A stretch of 55,042 bases of DNA from an uncultured Erysipelotrichaceae bacterium (GCA_900314585.1 OMVV01000011.1:1-55042), one strand, 5' to 3'; counted from the stretch's first letter, positions 43,863 through 52,054 are shown. The notes: a model not told the origin generated them from the letters alone. Translations and numbers: made by a program.

Positions 43863-44584
43863 GTAGAGAAAAAGGCTACACAAAAAAGAATTTCCTTAAG
43901 GGCATAATTAACGAGAATCCACTCTTTGTGTCGATTCTTGGTACATGTCCAGCTTTAGCAACCACCAAAACGCTTGAAGCAGCTTTAGGCATGGGCATCT
44001 TATTTACAGTTGTTTTAATCTGTTCAAACGTCCTCGTAAGTCTACTTAGAAAAGTTATCAGCGAAGAAATTCGCACCCCGGCTTATATCGTTATCATCGC
44101 GACATTTGTCACAATCGTTAAGATGATGACCAACGCATTCCTTCCTGAACTTTATTCAACTTTAGGTGTCTTTATTTCCCTTATCGTTGTTAACTGTATC
44201 GTTCTAGGCAGAGCGGAAGCATATGCATCTAAAAACAATGTATTTGATTCTTTGATCGATGCTCTTGGAATGGGTGTTGGTTACACAATAGCTTTGCTAA
44301 CTATGGCATTCTTTAGAGAATTCCTTGGAACAGGTGGTTTCTCTATCGGAGCGATCTTTACTTTTATTCCACAAGCAAAATTACAAATTATTCCTAAGGA
44401 TTACGTCATTTCGATTTTCCAAAATCCAGCTGGTGCATTTATCGTCTTTGGTCTTATCTTAGCGGTCATGGCCTTTAGACGAAACCGTAAAGAAGAATAT
44501 AAGGCTTATTTAGCCAAACAAGAAAAGCTTCGCAAGCAACAAGAAGCAGCTGCCGCAAAAGCTATTGAAGGAGGGCAAAAATAA
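43859..44584 (+). CDS. rnfE: Rnf complex subunit E (RnfE)
   Basis: A 241-residue membrane subunit with about six transmembrane segments. Conserved Cys-containing segments ILGTCPALATTKTLEAALGMG and VVNCIVLGRAEAYASKN near the middle match RnfE, whose paired cysteines with RnfA hold an intramembrane iron-sulfur centre in related complexes. The C-terminus is a Lys/Gln/Ala-rich tail of about 35 residues. ATG 43859 was chosen over an upstream TTG (ATGA overlap with rnfG). Confidence 0.94.
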   Translation: MSREKGYTKKNFLKGIINENPLFVSILGTCPALATTKTLEAALGMGILFTVVLICSNVLVSLLRKVISEEIRTPAYIVIIATFVTIVKMMTNAFLPELYSTLGVFISLIVVNCIVLGRAEAYASKNNVFDSLIDALGMGVGYTIALLTMAFFREFLGTGGFSIGAIFTFIPQAKLQIIPKDYVISIFQNPAGAFIVFGLILAVMAFRRNRKEEYKAYLAKQEKLRKQQEAAAAKAIEGGQK

Positions 44585-45183
44585 TGAATATCTTTGTATC
44601 ATTTGTTTTGGCAATCATCTCCAGTATGCTTGTTGATAACGTCGTTTTATCAAGATTCTATGGAATTTGTCCGTTCTTAGGAGTTTCAAGAAAAGTTAAC
44701 TCTTCGTTAGGAATGGGTGTAGCGGTTGTCTTTGTTATTGTCTTAGCAACACTTATTTGCTGGCCACTTTATAATTTTGTCTTAGTACCTGCTGGCATTC
44801 CATTTATGGATACAGTCGCGTATATCTTAGTTATCGCCTCACTTGTTCAACTTGTTGGCTTATTCATTAAGAAATATTCGCCATCTTTATATAAGAGCTT
44901 AGGAATTTATTTACCACTTATCACAACCAACTGTGCTGTTTTAGGTGTTGCCCAATCAAATACTGATCAAGGTTTAACATTCTTAGCATCGCTTGCGAAC
45001 GCATTAGGAACTTCAATTGGTTTCTTATTAATCATTGTTACATTCTCTTGTATCAGAGTTAGATTAGAAATTGCAAACACTCCAAAAGCATTCAAGGGCT
45101 TACCAATTGCTCTTATTTGTGCGGCGATTATGGCAATCGCCTTAGTAGGATTACAAGGATTATTTTCAGGAATTAAGTTATGA
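44584..45183 (+). CDS. rnfA: Rnf complex subunit A (RnfA)
   Basis: A 199-residue membrane subunit, about six transmembrane segments, homologous to RnfE but of opposite topology. Segments VDNVVLSRFYGICPFLGVSRKVNSSLGMG and LITTNCAVLGVAQ carry the conserved cysteines. It starts TAATG on the rnfE stop and its own stop overlaps the next small gene by 4 bp. Confidence 0.95.
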   Translation: MNIFVSFVLAIISSMLVDNVVLSRFYGICPFLGVSRKVNSSLGMGVAVVFVIVLATLICWPLYNFVLVPAGIPFMDTVAYILVIASLVQLVGLFIKKYSPSLYKSLGIYLPLITTNCAVLGVAQSNTDQGLTFLASLANALGTSIGFLLIIVTFSCIRVRLEIANTPKAFKGLPIALICAAIMAIALVGLQGLFSGIKL

Positions 45184-45374
45184 GTCAGACTGTTTATCTA
45201 ATCATTGCAATTTCAATCCTAGTAGCTTTGCTAGTAACTTTCTTTGTATCGTTTGTTTTATATCGAAAAACCCCAGTCCCAAAAGGCTGTGAAAATATGA
45301 AAATGAGTGAAGAAAAATGTCAAAGTTGTTCAAATGAACAATGTATGTTTTCTAAACCAAGGAGCGAGGAGTAA
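45180..45374 (+). CDS. Small four-cysteine membrane protein in the rnf operon
   Basis: A 64-residue protein I do not recognise as a named subunit. One transmembrane helix (about residues 5-27) is followed by a short tail with exactly four cysteines at 37, 47, 50 and 55, spaced C-x9-C-x2-C-x4-C. The C-x2-C-x4-C core has the same spacing as the [4Fe-4S] motif of RnfB, and the helix-then-cysteines layout also mirrors RnfB. It overlaps rnfA by 4 bp and lies 2 bp before rnfB, so it is surely co-expressed with them. An iron-sulfur carrying or assembly role is inferred; a Cys-rich metal-binding tail is the alternative. Confidence 0.75.
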   Translation: MSQTVYLIIAISILVALLVTFFVSFVLYRKTPVPKGCENMKMSEEKCQSCSNEQCMFSKPRSEE

Positions 45375-45376
45375 TT

Positions 45377-45694
45377 ATGGAAATACTTTGGGGAGTACTT
45401 ATCTTACTCGGATTAGGCTTATTACTTGGCTTAGGTTTAGCGATTGCCGCGAAGATTTTGTATGTCAAAGAAGATGAAAGAATTGATGAAGTTGCTAAAC
45501 GTCTTCCAAATTATAACTGTGGTAGCTGTGGCTACGCTGGCTGTAAAGCGATGGCGGAAGCAATCGTTAAAGGTAAAGAAGAGAATATTCGTAAATGTAA
45601 ACCTGGTAAGGAAGAACAAAACTTCAAACCTATTATTGAATATCTTGATGCTCATCCAAATGATGATGGCTCAAAAGTCAAAGTTCATTTATGA
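45377..45694 (+). CDS. rnfB: Short RnfB-like subunit without ferredoxin domains
   Basis: Only 105 residues. One N-terminal transmembrane helix (about 3-25), then a single [4Fe-4S] domain with Cys48, Cys51, Cys56 and Cys74 (NCGSCGYAGC ... RKC), then about 30 polar residues. Known RnfB proteins continue with at least two ferredoxin-type clusters that accept electrons from ferredoxin; these are missing. The stop is real and the next gene overlaps it, so this is not a frameshift in an obvious longer frame. The ribosome binding site GAGGAG precedes the ATG. Confidence 0.85.
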   Translation: MEILWGVLILLGLGLLLGLGLAIAAKILYVKEDERIDEVAKRLPNYNCGSCGYAGCKAMAEAIVKGKEENIRKCKPGKEEQNFKPIIEYLDAHPNDDGSKVKVHL

Positions 45695-46647
45695 AACTTA
45701 AAAACATAGCCCCTTTATTTGTTGTTGCGTGTTTATCATCTTGCTCATCTACTTCTAATGTTGGTGAGAGCAAGGTTTTTTGTTTTGATACCGTTGTTGA
45801 TATCAAACTATATAATGCTGATTCATCTCAATTAAAAGAAGTGGAGAATATCGTTAATCGAATCGATAAGCTCACTGATAACTTTAAAGAGAGAGATGTT
45901 ACAAATGTATATTCAATAAATCAAAGTAATTCAGATTATCAAATTGATCCAGAATTATATGACTTGTTATATCGTTCAGTGAGTGTTTCTGGCGGTGGTG
46001 CAAACTATTTCAATCCACTTGCAGGATCACTTATTAATAGGTGGAAAGAAGCGTTAAAATCTTCGCAAATCCTCGATGAAGCTACAATTTTAAGCGAAGT
46101 AAGTAAGATTCAAAATTCATCTATTTCTTTTAAAGATAACTACATTGTTTCTCGAAACGGAGAGGCCCTTGTTGACTTAGGTGGAATTGCAAAAGGTTAT
46201 GCACTTGATCGAATCAAAACATATTTAGAAAGTGTTGGATTAAAGCAATATCTTATTAACGCTGGTTCATCTTCAATCCTCCTCGGTGAGAAAGATTCTC
46301 ATGATCATTTATTCTCAGTTGGAATTAAGGATCTCGATAATACCTATCTAAAACTCAACAATTGTTTTGTTTCCACATCAGGAATATCTTCACAAGGCGT
46401 TGAAATTAATGGGGTGATGTATTCTCATATCATCAATCCATATACCGGAAGTGCAATTAATAACTATGATGCTGTTGTTGTCATTTCAAATAACGGAGCC
46501 TTTGGTGATGCATTATCCACTTCGATGATGAACAACACTCTCGAAGAGATTAGACAAATTGAAAATGATCACAAAGTTCAGACAATTGTTATTAAAGATA
46601 AGAAGATAGTGTATAAACACTATGCCTTAGAGGTGTTTAAACATTAA
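45691..46647 (+). CDS. apbE: FAD:protein FMN transferase ApbE (lipoprotein)
   Basis: A 318-residue enzyme that attaches FMN to threonine residues of exported proteins, here most likely RnfD and RnfG. The signal peptide ends in a lipobox (LSSC, lipidated Cys about 18). Catalytic-domain segments: YFNPLAGSLINRWKEA, VDLGGIAKGYALDRIK (about 150-165), YLINAGSSSILLG, SHIINPYTG and GDALSTSMM. It overlaps rnfB by 4 bp and the next gene by 1 bp. Confidence 0.95.
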   Translation: MKLKNIAPLFVVACLSSCSSTSNVGESKVFCFDTVVDIKLYNADSSQLKEVENIVNRIDKLTDNFKERDVTNVYSINQSNSDYQIDPELYDLLYRSVSVSGGGANYFNPLAGSLINRWKEALKSSQILDEATILSEVSKIQNSSISFKDNYIVSRNGEALVDLGGIAKGYALDRIKTYLESVGLKQYLINAGSSSILLGEKDSHDHLFSVGIKDLDNTYLKLNNCFVSTSGISSQGVEINGVMYSHIINPYTGSAINNYDAVVVISNNGAFGDALSTSMMNNTLEEIRQIENDHKVQTIVIKDKKIVYKHYALEVFKH

Positions 46648-47024
46648 TGGATAAGAAGAAACTTCGTAACGACATTATTTTAGTTGGTTCGCTTTTAATT
46701 GCGGCCATCACAGCATTGCTGGTTGTTATTTTTACCAGACAAACAAATAATTTAGTCGCTAAAGTTTCTGTTCAAAACCAAGTTGTTTTAACTATAGATT
46801 TAACAAAAGAAAACAATAAGGATTACGTCGTTAAAGGTATTAATGGGGGCGTTCATATTCATGTAAAAGACGGCGCGATTGCGGTTACTGAATCTAATTG
46901 CCCTCATCAAGACTGTGTTCGCACTGGCTATATAAGTGATTCATCTCATCCAATTATTTGTGCATATAATGCAGTAACAATTGAAATCGTTGGTAATCAA
47001 ACCAATGATGTGGAGGTTGGCTAA
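46647..47024 (+). CDS. NusG domain II-containing membrane protein (EetA-like)
   Basis: A 125-residue protein with one N-terminal transmembrane helix (about 10-30) and an extracytosolic NusG-II-type beta domain. The cysteine pattern CPHQDCVRTGYI...IICAYN (about 90-112) is characteristic of this small family. Members occur next to apbE and a Gx-transporter gene; the pair in the Listeria extracellular electron transfer locus is called eetA/eetB as I recall. A role in passing electrons to extracytosolic flavins is inferred. Confidence 0.82.
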   Translation: MDKKKLRNDIILVGSLLIAAITALLVVIFTRQTNNLVAKVSVQNQVVLTIDLTKENNKDYVVKGINGGVHIHVKDGAIAVTESNCPHQDCVRTGYISDSSHPIICAYNAVTIEIVGNQTNDVEVG

Positions 47025-47542
47025 TGAACGTTCATAAGCTTGTCCTCCTTGGAGTGTTAACTGCCTCTGCCATCGTAATTGGGATTTTAGAGTCATTTAT
47101 TCCAAGCATTGGCATCCCAGGGGTTAAACTTGGTTTAACGAATATCGTTATATTGGTTACCTTATTTGAATTAGGTGTTTTTGAGGCGTCAATTATTAGT
47201 ATGCTTCGTGTTGTTATTGTTGCTGTTACCCGCGGGACTTTATTCTCAATGGGATTTTTGATGTCGCTTTCTGGAGCGATATTATCTCTGGGAATTATGA
47301 TTATTTTGTTCTACACAATTAAGAAATTTTCAATTATTGGCATCAGCGTGATTGGGGCTTTATTCCACGTTATTGGGCAAATCTTAGTTGCTATGCTTTA
47401 TCTTGGAACCACATATATTCTGTACTATTTACCGATAATTGCGATTTCTGCGATTATCACTGGTGTGATTGTGGGTTTAATCTCGCAAGCAATAATCCGC
47501 ACCGGAGTAATTAAAAAGCAACGCCAAAAATACGATTTTTAA
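47024..47542 (+). CDS. Gx transporter family membrane protein (EetB-like)
   Basis: A 172-residue polytopic membrane protein of about five helices. The GIPGVKLGLTNIVILVTLFELG segment (about 31-52) is the hallmark of the Gx-transporter/heptaprenyl-synthase component I-like family, related to ECF S components. It overlaps the NusG-II gene by 1 bp and ends the operon. It may bind a quinone or prenyl compound; the ligand is unknown. Confidence 0.82.
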   Translation: MNVHKLVLLGVLTASAIVIGILESFIPSIGIPGVKLGLTNIVILVTLFELGVFEASIISMLRVVIVAVTRGTLFSMGFLMSLSGAILSLGIMIILFYTIKKFSIIGISVIGALFHVIGQILVAMLYLGTTYILYYLPIIAISAIITGVIVGLISQAIIRTGVIKKQRQKYDF

Positions 47543-47556
47543 ATTAATTTAATCTC

Positions 47557-47584
47557 TTAACAAATATTTAATGAATGTTAAAAT
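47557..47584 (+). promoter_or_regulatory. Promoter of the small membrane protein gene
   Basis: TTAACA (47557-47562), a 16-bp spacer and TAAAAT (47579-47584). A strong AGGAGG ribosome binding site follows at 47591-47596. Confidence 0.55.
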
Positions 47585-47603
47585 ACAAGTAGGAGGTTTT
47601 AGT

Positions 47604-47942
47604 ATGAAAAAAGCAATTCATGCGTTCTTAAAAGTGAGTTTCATTCTCTCGATTATTTTACTCGCAGTTGGAGTTATTTATATTCCACTTGCATTTGCCA
47701 CAAACGACGAGGCCACACGTATTTCATGTATCGTTTGCGCTTGCATCTTTGTGCCAATTGGTATTTTTGATTTAGTTGGTTCAATCATTATTCGTAAAAA
47801 ATGGCCACTTTGCAAATCTAAGGCAGAGGCAAAACCACTTGCTATCTTTGCAATTATCGTTGGCGCGCTTTGCACTGAATTTGCCTTAGCCGCCGGCATC
47901 TTAATGCTCACTTTACCAGAAGAAAGATATAAAGAAGAATAG
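47604..47942 (+). CDS. Small membrane protein of unknown function
   Basis: A 112-residue protein with three hydrophobic segments (about 7-30, 37-60 and 78-104) and a short basic loop. I do not recognise the family. ATG 47604 was chosen because AGGAGG (47591-47596) precedes it at ideal spacing. Its stop abuts that of the convergent phosphatase gene; a short inverted repeat (AAGAATA...TATTCTT) spans both stops and may terminate both transcripts weakly. Confidence 0.65.
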   Translation: MKKAIHAFLKVSFILSIILLAVGVIYIPLAFATNDEATRISCIVCACIFVPIGIFDLVGSIIIRKKWPLCKSKAEAKPLAIFAIIVGALCTEFALAAGILMLTLPEERYKEE

Positions 47943-48389
47943 TTATTTTATTCTTTGAATAATATTTTCAATGCATTCCTCGAGTTCATCAACAACTTCA
48001 TCAAATTGTCCCGTATACCATGGATCATCAATTTGACTTAGATGTGGAGTGTAAATAGTTATAGGAAAAATAATCTTCTTATAATCATTTAATTGATACA
48101 AGAGATTCCGTTTATTAAATTCATCCATATAAAAGATATAATCAGCATTGTCGTAATCTTGTTGAGATATCCTTGTAGCGTGATGAGTGTAAAATGGAAT
48201 CTCTTTATTATATAAAGCTCTTTTCATTGGGGGATAAATATCATTGCCAATCTCTTCAGTTGATGTCGCTCTAGAGATGACATTAAAACGATCATCAAGG
48301 TGATATTTGATGAGAAGCAGTTTAGCGATATATTCTGCTGCAACAGAACGACAGATATTTCCATGGCAAACAAAAATTATTGTTTTCAT
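47943..48389 (-). CDS. Low-molecular-weight protein tyrosine phosphatase family protein
   Basis: A 148-residue cytoplasmic phosphatase. The P-loop CHGNICRS near the N-terminus gives Cys8 and Arg14 (C-x5-R), and DDPWYTGQFDEV near the C-terminus carries the general-acid Asp. Ile rather than Thr in the P-loop argues for a tyrosine phosphatase, not an arginine phosphatase. A longer reading from 48578 would overlap the divergent MutT gene and add a non-homologous 63 residues, so ATG at 48389 was chosen. Confidence 0.9.
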   Translation of the reverse strand: MKTIIFVCHGNICRSVAAEYIAKLLLIKYHLDDRFNVISRATSTEEIGNDIYPPMKRALYNKEIPFYTHHATRISQQDYDNADYIFYMDEFNKRNLLYQLNDYKKIIFPITIYTPHLSQIDDPWYTGQFDEVVDELEECIENIIQRIK

Positions 48390-48419
48390 AATTAAAATTA
48401 AATCATAAATAAGTAATTG

Positions 48420-48428
48420 TGATAAGAT
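48420..48428 (+). promoter_or_regulatory. Extended -10 box of the MutT-like gene
   Basis: TGATAAGAT (TGn-TAAGAT) ends 6 bp before ATG 48435. The predicted start site falls on that ATG, suggesting a leaderless mRNA and excluding the ATG at 48429. Confidence 0.65.
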
Positions 48429-48434
48429 ATGAGC

Positions 48435-48830
48435 ATGAAAAGACAGGTTTATGTAGTCGCAGGAGCGATTGTTAAAGATAAAAAAGTGTTCGCTGCCCAA
48501 CGCGGTAATAAAGGCGAAACAAAGTTTAAGTGGGAATTCCCGGGTGGAAAGATTGAACCAGGAGAAACTCCTGAACAAGCTTTAGCAAGGGAGCTTTCCG
48601 AAGAACTTAAAATCAATGTGAAGGTTTATGAGCTCATCACCTCCATCGTTGATGAATACGAAACTCAAGTCCTTCATATTGATACATATCGATGTGAACT
48701 TATTTCTGGTGAACCAACTTTGACTGAACACATCAATAAAGGCTGGTTTGATAAAGACGGACTTGATCAAGTTACCTTCTCGCCTGCCGATAAACCAACA
48801 TTAGCGAAAATTAAAAAGGATTATTTATAA
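48435..48830 (+). CDS. MutT-like Nudix hydrolase
   Basis: A 131-residue Nudix protein. The full Nudix box GGKIEPGETPEQALARELSEEL (GX5EX7REUXEE pattern) spans about residues 36-57, and the N-terminus VYVVAGAIVKDKKVFAAQR matches the MutT 8-oxo-dGTPase group. It probably cleans the nucleotide pool. The start is ATG 48435 (alternative 48429), from the -10 box position. It overlaps the following gene by 1 bp and is divergent from the phosphatase gene. Confidence 0.88.
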   Translation: MKRQVYVVAGAIVKDKKVFAAQRGNKGETKFKWEFPGGKIEPGETPEQALARELSEELKINVKVYELITSIVDEYETQVLHIDTYRCELISGEPTLTEHINKGWFDKDGLDQVTFSPADKPTLAKIKKDYL

Positions 48831-49813
48831 TGAATCCTCTTTTTATTATTGGAATTGTTTTAGCAGGTTTAGTTGTTCTCTTTTTTGTGATGTATTTCGC
48901 GAATAAATCTGCATCCAAAAAGATTTATCCTCGTCGAGGAGATGCATCAAATTCAATCAAGTATCCTTTACCAAGCGATTTTAACAATCTCGACATTAAA
49001 AAGGATTACTTTGTTAATAACAAAAACGCCAGGTTAACTGTTTATACATACGTTAAAAAGAACACCTCTCCTAAAGCGGTTGTCTTAGTTTCACACGGCA
49101 TTGGCGGTGGACATTTTTATTTGCTCCCTCTAATTAACTATTTATGTCTTCGCGATTTAGCGGTTGTTGCATATGATCAATATGGCTCAATGACAAGCGA
49201 AGGTCGTCGCATCGAATCAATGAATCAAGGAGCGATTGATGTTAAGTTTGCTCTTAGATATGTTGAAGATCATTTCAAATTACCAATTTACACATTAGGA
49301 CATTCTTGGGGAGGATATTGTGCTGCTCAAACTTTACGTTATTCTTCTAAAGTTGAAAAATGTGCCATAATTGCTGGATTAAATAATGAAGCGTCGATGG
49401 TTAATGTACCAGCATTTTTCCGTCCACTTGCCAAACTTATTGTTATGCTTTGTGGAGCGACTTTATATGGCAAGTATGCTTTCTATTCAACCTATGGTGC
49501 AATGAAGAAAACATCGGCAAAAGTCTTATATCTTCAAGGAAAAGACGATCCAGTAGTACTTCCAAAATATACTGGTTATAAGTATCAAAAGAAGTTTAAA
49601 AATAAGAAAAATATCAAGGTTGTTATGCTTGATAAAAAAGGCCACTCTCCAATTGTTACTTATGAATCACAACTTCGCCAAGCAGAAGTGATGAAACAAT
49701 TTGGCATCTTAGGCGGCAATCTAGTCGATTTAGATACATACATTGATTTTAATAAAAACAACATCCCAGACAAGGATGTCTATAATTTGATCGGCGATTT
49801 TTTGGTGGATTAA
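48830..49813 (+). CDS. Membrane-anchored alpha/beta hydrolase
   Basis: A 327-residue serine hydrolase. An N-terminal transmembrane helix (about 3-24) is followed by an alpha/beta hydrolase fold: oxyanion region VSHGIGGGHFYL, nucleophile elbow GHSWGG (about 157-162), and a late catalytic His in KKGHSPI (about 266-272). It is close to monoacylglycerol lipase/serine aminopeptidase S33 types. The substrate is unknown. Its stop overlaps that of the convergent acyl-activating enzyme gene by 3 bp. Confidence 0.82.
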   Translation: MNPLFIIGIVLAGLVVLFFVMYFANKSASKKIYPRRGDASNSIKYPLPSDFNNLDIKKDYFVNNKNARLTVYTYVKKNTSPKAVVLVSHGIGGGHFYLLPLINYLCLRDLAVVAYDQYGSMTSEGRRIESMNQGAIDVKFALRYVEDHFKLPIYTLGHSWGGYCAAQTLRYSSKVEKCAIIAGLNNEASMVNVPAFFRPLAKLIVMLCGATLYGKYAFYSTYGAMKKTSAKVLYLQGKDDPVVLPKYTGYKYQKKFKNKKNIKVVMLDKKGHSPIVTYESQLRQAEVMKQFGILGGNLVDLDTYIDFNKNNIPDKDVYNLIGDFLVD

Positions 49814-51759
49814 TGTCTCTGCTTTAAAATATAAAGCGTAAATTCGTTAACAGTGTTTAATCTACCAATCATTTCGGTAGATATTTTTATATCAAATTCA
49901 GATTCGATTGAGGCGATAACCGACATATACGTAAATGAATCACCAGATAAATCTAAGATGATGTGTGCGCTTGGAGCGATTTCTTTAACATCGATATTTA
50001 AAACATCCGCGATAATTTCACTTACATGTTTTGAAACTTGTTCAATTTCTCTTTCTTCGAAACCTTCAAAAGAAACTAGATCAGCATTATTTAATCTAAT
50101 GAATGTTTCTGGGCGATTTTTTAAATCATCAACGAGTTGATAACGCATTATTTTCATCGATGCATTGATTGGAAGAGGTAATGTTGAAAGAAAGAATTCT
50201 TGAACTTGCATTGAAGTTGGAAGTTTAGAATTACAATCTGCGATTTGATTTTCTAATTTCTCTTTTTCATCTTTATCTAACTTATGAGAGATATAAATCA
50301 CCATCGCAAGCTTTTCGCCTTCTTTACTTGGCATACCTAAGATTGCAAGATTATCGATATAGTCTAAATCAGAGAACTTAGTTTCAATTTCATCTGGATA
50401 AATGTTCTCGCCATTAGCGCCGATAACGACATCTTTGATTTTACCTTTAATGTAGGTGTAGCCTTCTTCATCGATCATAGCGATATCGCCAGTATGGAAG
50501 TAGCCATCTTTATCAACTGACGATTTTTCAAGTTTGCCATTTACTAATGTTTCCGAGTGAATTTGTGGTGATTTTACCAGCAATTCTCCATTATCTAGCT
50601 TATATTCAACATTTGTCAAAGCTTTACCAACCGCACCTTTATTACGTTGTCTTACATCTGGAGAAAGTTCTACAGAAGTGATACCGATTTCGGTCATTCC
50701 ATAGCCATTGTATAATGGATAGCCCACTCCATTGATTGTGCGTAAAGTCTCTTTTGAAAGAGCCGAACCACCCGCAATGCAATAAACAACATTATTTCCA
50801 AGGATTTGTTTTTGGAGTTTATTTAAAACAATCTTGCTTGAAGCAAGGCCCGCTTCTGTTTTGGATATTTCTTTATTGTTATATGCAATTGTTTTGGCGA
50901 TTAACTTTTGTCGAGATTCGCTTTGTTTTTCTAAAGAAGCGTGGATTGATTTTGCGACTCGATCCCAAAACATTGGGACAGAGAAAATGTGTGATACTTT
51001 GTATTTTTTGCACATCCCAACGATTTCATCAGGATTGATTGATTTGGTAAAGACAAAGGTTCTTCCAAAAAACGAGAACCAGAACAAAACCGCGACAAAA
51101 CCAAAGATATGTGAAAACGGAACAATCGTAATCAAACGAACGTCTGGTTTTTGATACATGATTGTATCGGTGGTATCTGGCATGCAATAGGCGGCATAGA
51201 TTTGATGAGCAAGATTATCGCTGTTATAGACAAAGATTCTTGATTTAGCAGTGGTGCCGCTGGTGCAAAATGCTACTTTTGAAGCGAATTCTTCTTCGCT
51301 TGATTCTTCACCTAATTCAATGGAATTAACATTGAGGCATTGAACATCAAATGCTTCATCTTTATCACTAAGAAGAGCTTTCGCTCCGCTTTCTTTGAGT
51401 AAACGAGTAACATCACTATTTAATGTGATTGGATTAATTAAGATTGGATTAAATCCAGCGATGAGAAGTCCCCAAAAGGAATAAACCCATTTTGGAGAGT
51501 TATTCATCTTTAATGCGACAAACGATCCTTTTGGACATTCAAATGCTTTTTCAAAAGCAAAGCCATATTGAAGAGCGACATGTCTAAACTCTTGATAAGT
51601 CGCTTTATGAGTTTTGTTATTATCATCTTCATAAATGAAAATAATACGCTTTTTCCAGGTGCTGGTTTGGATGTCAAAAATGTCCTTAAAGCTTCTTTTG
51701 GTAGACATCAAAAGATTGGCTTCATCGAAGAACACTTGCATTTTTGGATCATTTTTCAT
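49810..51759 (-). CDS. AMP-dependent acyl-activating enzyme fused to an acyl carrier domain
   Basis: A 649-residue two-domain protein. The ANL adenylation domain (about 1-560) has FCTSGTTAKSRIFVY (about 168-182; P-loop), YNGYGMTEIGITS (about 352-364), and GDIAMIDEEGYTYIKGKIKDVVIGANGENIYPDEIE (about 422-457). The C-terminal 75 residues form an acyl carrier domain with attachment site DLSGDSFTYM (Ser of GDS). It should activate a carboxylate, probably a fatty acid, and load it onto its own phosphopantetheine arm. No reductase or partner synthase is adjacent. A TATACT box ends 7 bp before the start codon. Confidence 0.88.
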   Translation of the reverse strand: MKNDPKMQVFFDEANLLMSTKRSFKDIFDIQTSTWKKRIIFIYEDDNNKTHKATYQEFRHVALQYGFAFEKAFECPKGSFVALKMNNSPKWVYSFWGLLIAGFNPILINPITLNSDVTRLLKESGAKALLSDKDEAFDVQCLNVNSIELGEESSEEEFASKVAFCTSGTTAKSRIFVYNSDNLAHQIYAAYCMPDTTDTIMYQKPDVRLITIVPFSHIFGFVAVLFWFSFFGRTFVFTKSINPDEIVGMCKKYKVSHIFSVPMFWDRVAKSIHASLEKQSESRQKLIAKTIAYNNKEISKTEAGLASSKIVLNKLQKQILGNNVVYCIAGGSALSKETLRTINGVGYPLYNGYGMTEIGITSVELSPDVRQRNKGAVGKALTNVEYKLDNGELLVKSPQIHSETLVNGKLEKSSVDKDGYFHTGDIAMIDEEGYTYIKGKIKDVVIGANGENIYPDEIETKFSDLDYIDNLAILGMPSKEGEKLAMVIYISHKLDKDEKEKLENQIADCNSKLPTSMQVQEFFLSTLPLPINASMKIMRYQLVDDLKNRPETFIRLNNADLVSFEGFEEREIEQVSKHVSEIIADVLNIDVKEIAPSAHIILDLSGDSFTYMSVIASIESEFDIKISTEMIGRLNTVNEFTLYILKQRH

Positions 51760-51766
51760 GTTATAA

Positions 51767-51772
51767 AGTATA
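51767..51772 (-). promoter_or_regulatory. -10 box of the acyl-activating enzyme gene
   Basis: On the minus strand TATACT ends 7 bp before the ATG at 51759. There is no Shine-Dalgarno, matching the leaderless arrangement seen at other genes of the window. Confidence 0.5.
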
Positions 51773-51827
51773 AACCATAATTCTTTAAGTAGATAATTAT
51801 ATTATTTTTAATTATACTTTCATTACT

Positions 51828-51910
51828 GCAGCGGTGGCGAAATTGGTATACGCGTAGGTTTCAGAAGCCTATCCTAACGGTTGAGAGTTCAAGTCTCTCC
51901 CGCTGCACCA
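51828..51910 (+). tRNA. tRNA-Leu (CAG)
   Basis: An 83-nt class II tRNA with encoded CCA and a variable arm. Acceptor GCAGCGG pairs with CCGCTGC; anticodon stem TAGGT/GCCTA encloses TTCAGAA, giving CAG, which reads CUG. A TATACT box lies at 51813-51818. Confidence 0.94.
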
Positions 51911-51958
51911 GAGAAAACGTTAGACAAAAATCTGATAATTTCTTAGAATTATTACTCC

Positions 51959-52043
51959 GCCCACGTGGTGAAACTGGTAGACGCAAAGGACTCAAAATCC
52001 TTCGGAGAAATCCATGTCGGTTCGATTCCGACCGTGGGCACCA
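51959..52043 (+). tRNA. tRNA-Leu (CAA)
   Basis: An 85-nt class II tRNA with encoded CCA. Acceptor GCCCACG pairs with CGTGGGC; anticodon stem AAGGA/TCCTT encloses CTCAAAA, giving CAA, which reads UUG. A hairpin terminator follows. Confidence 0.95.
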
Positions 52044-52054
52044 TTTTTGCAAAT

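Noticed and set aside
48390..48578. N-terminal extension of the phosphatase on the minus strand
   Set aside because: It would cover the promoter and start of the divergent MutT-like gene and precedes the true family start MKTIIFVCHG.
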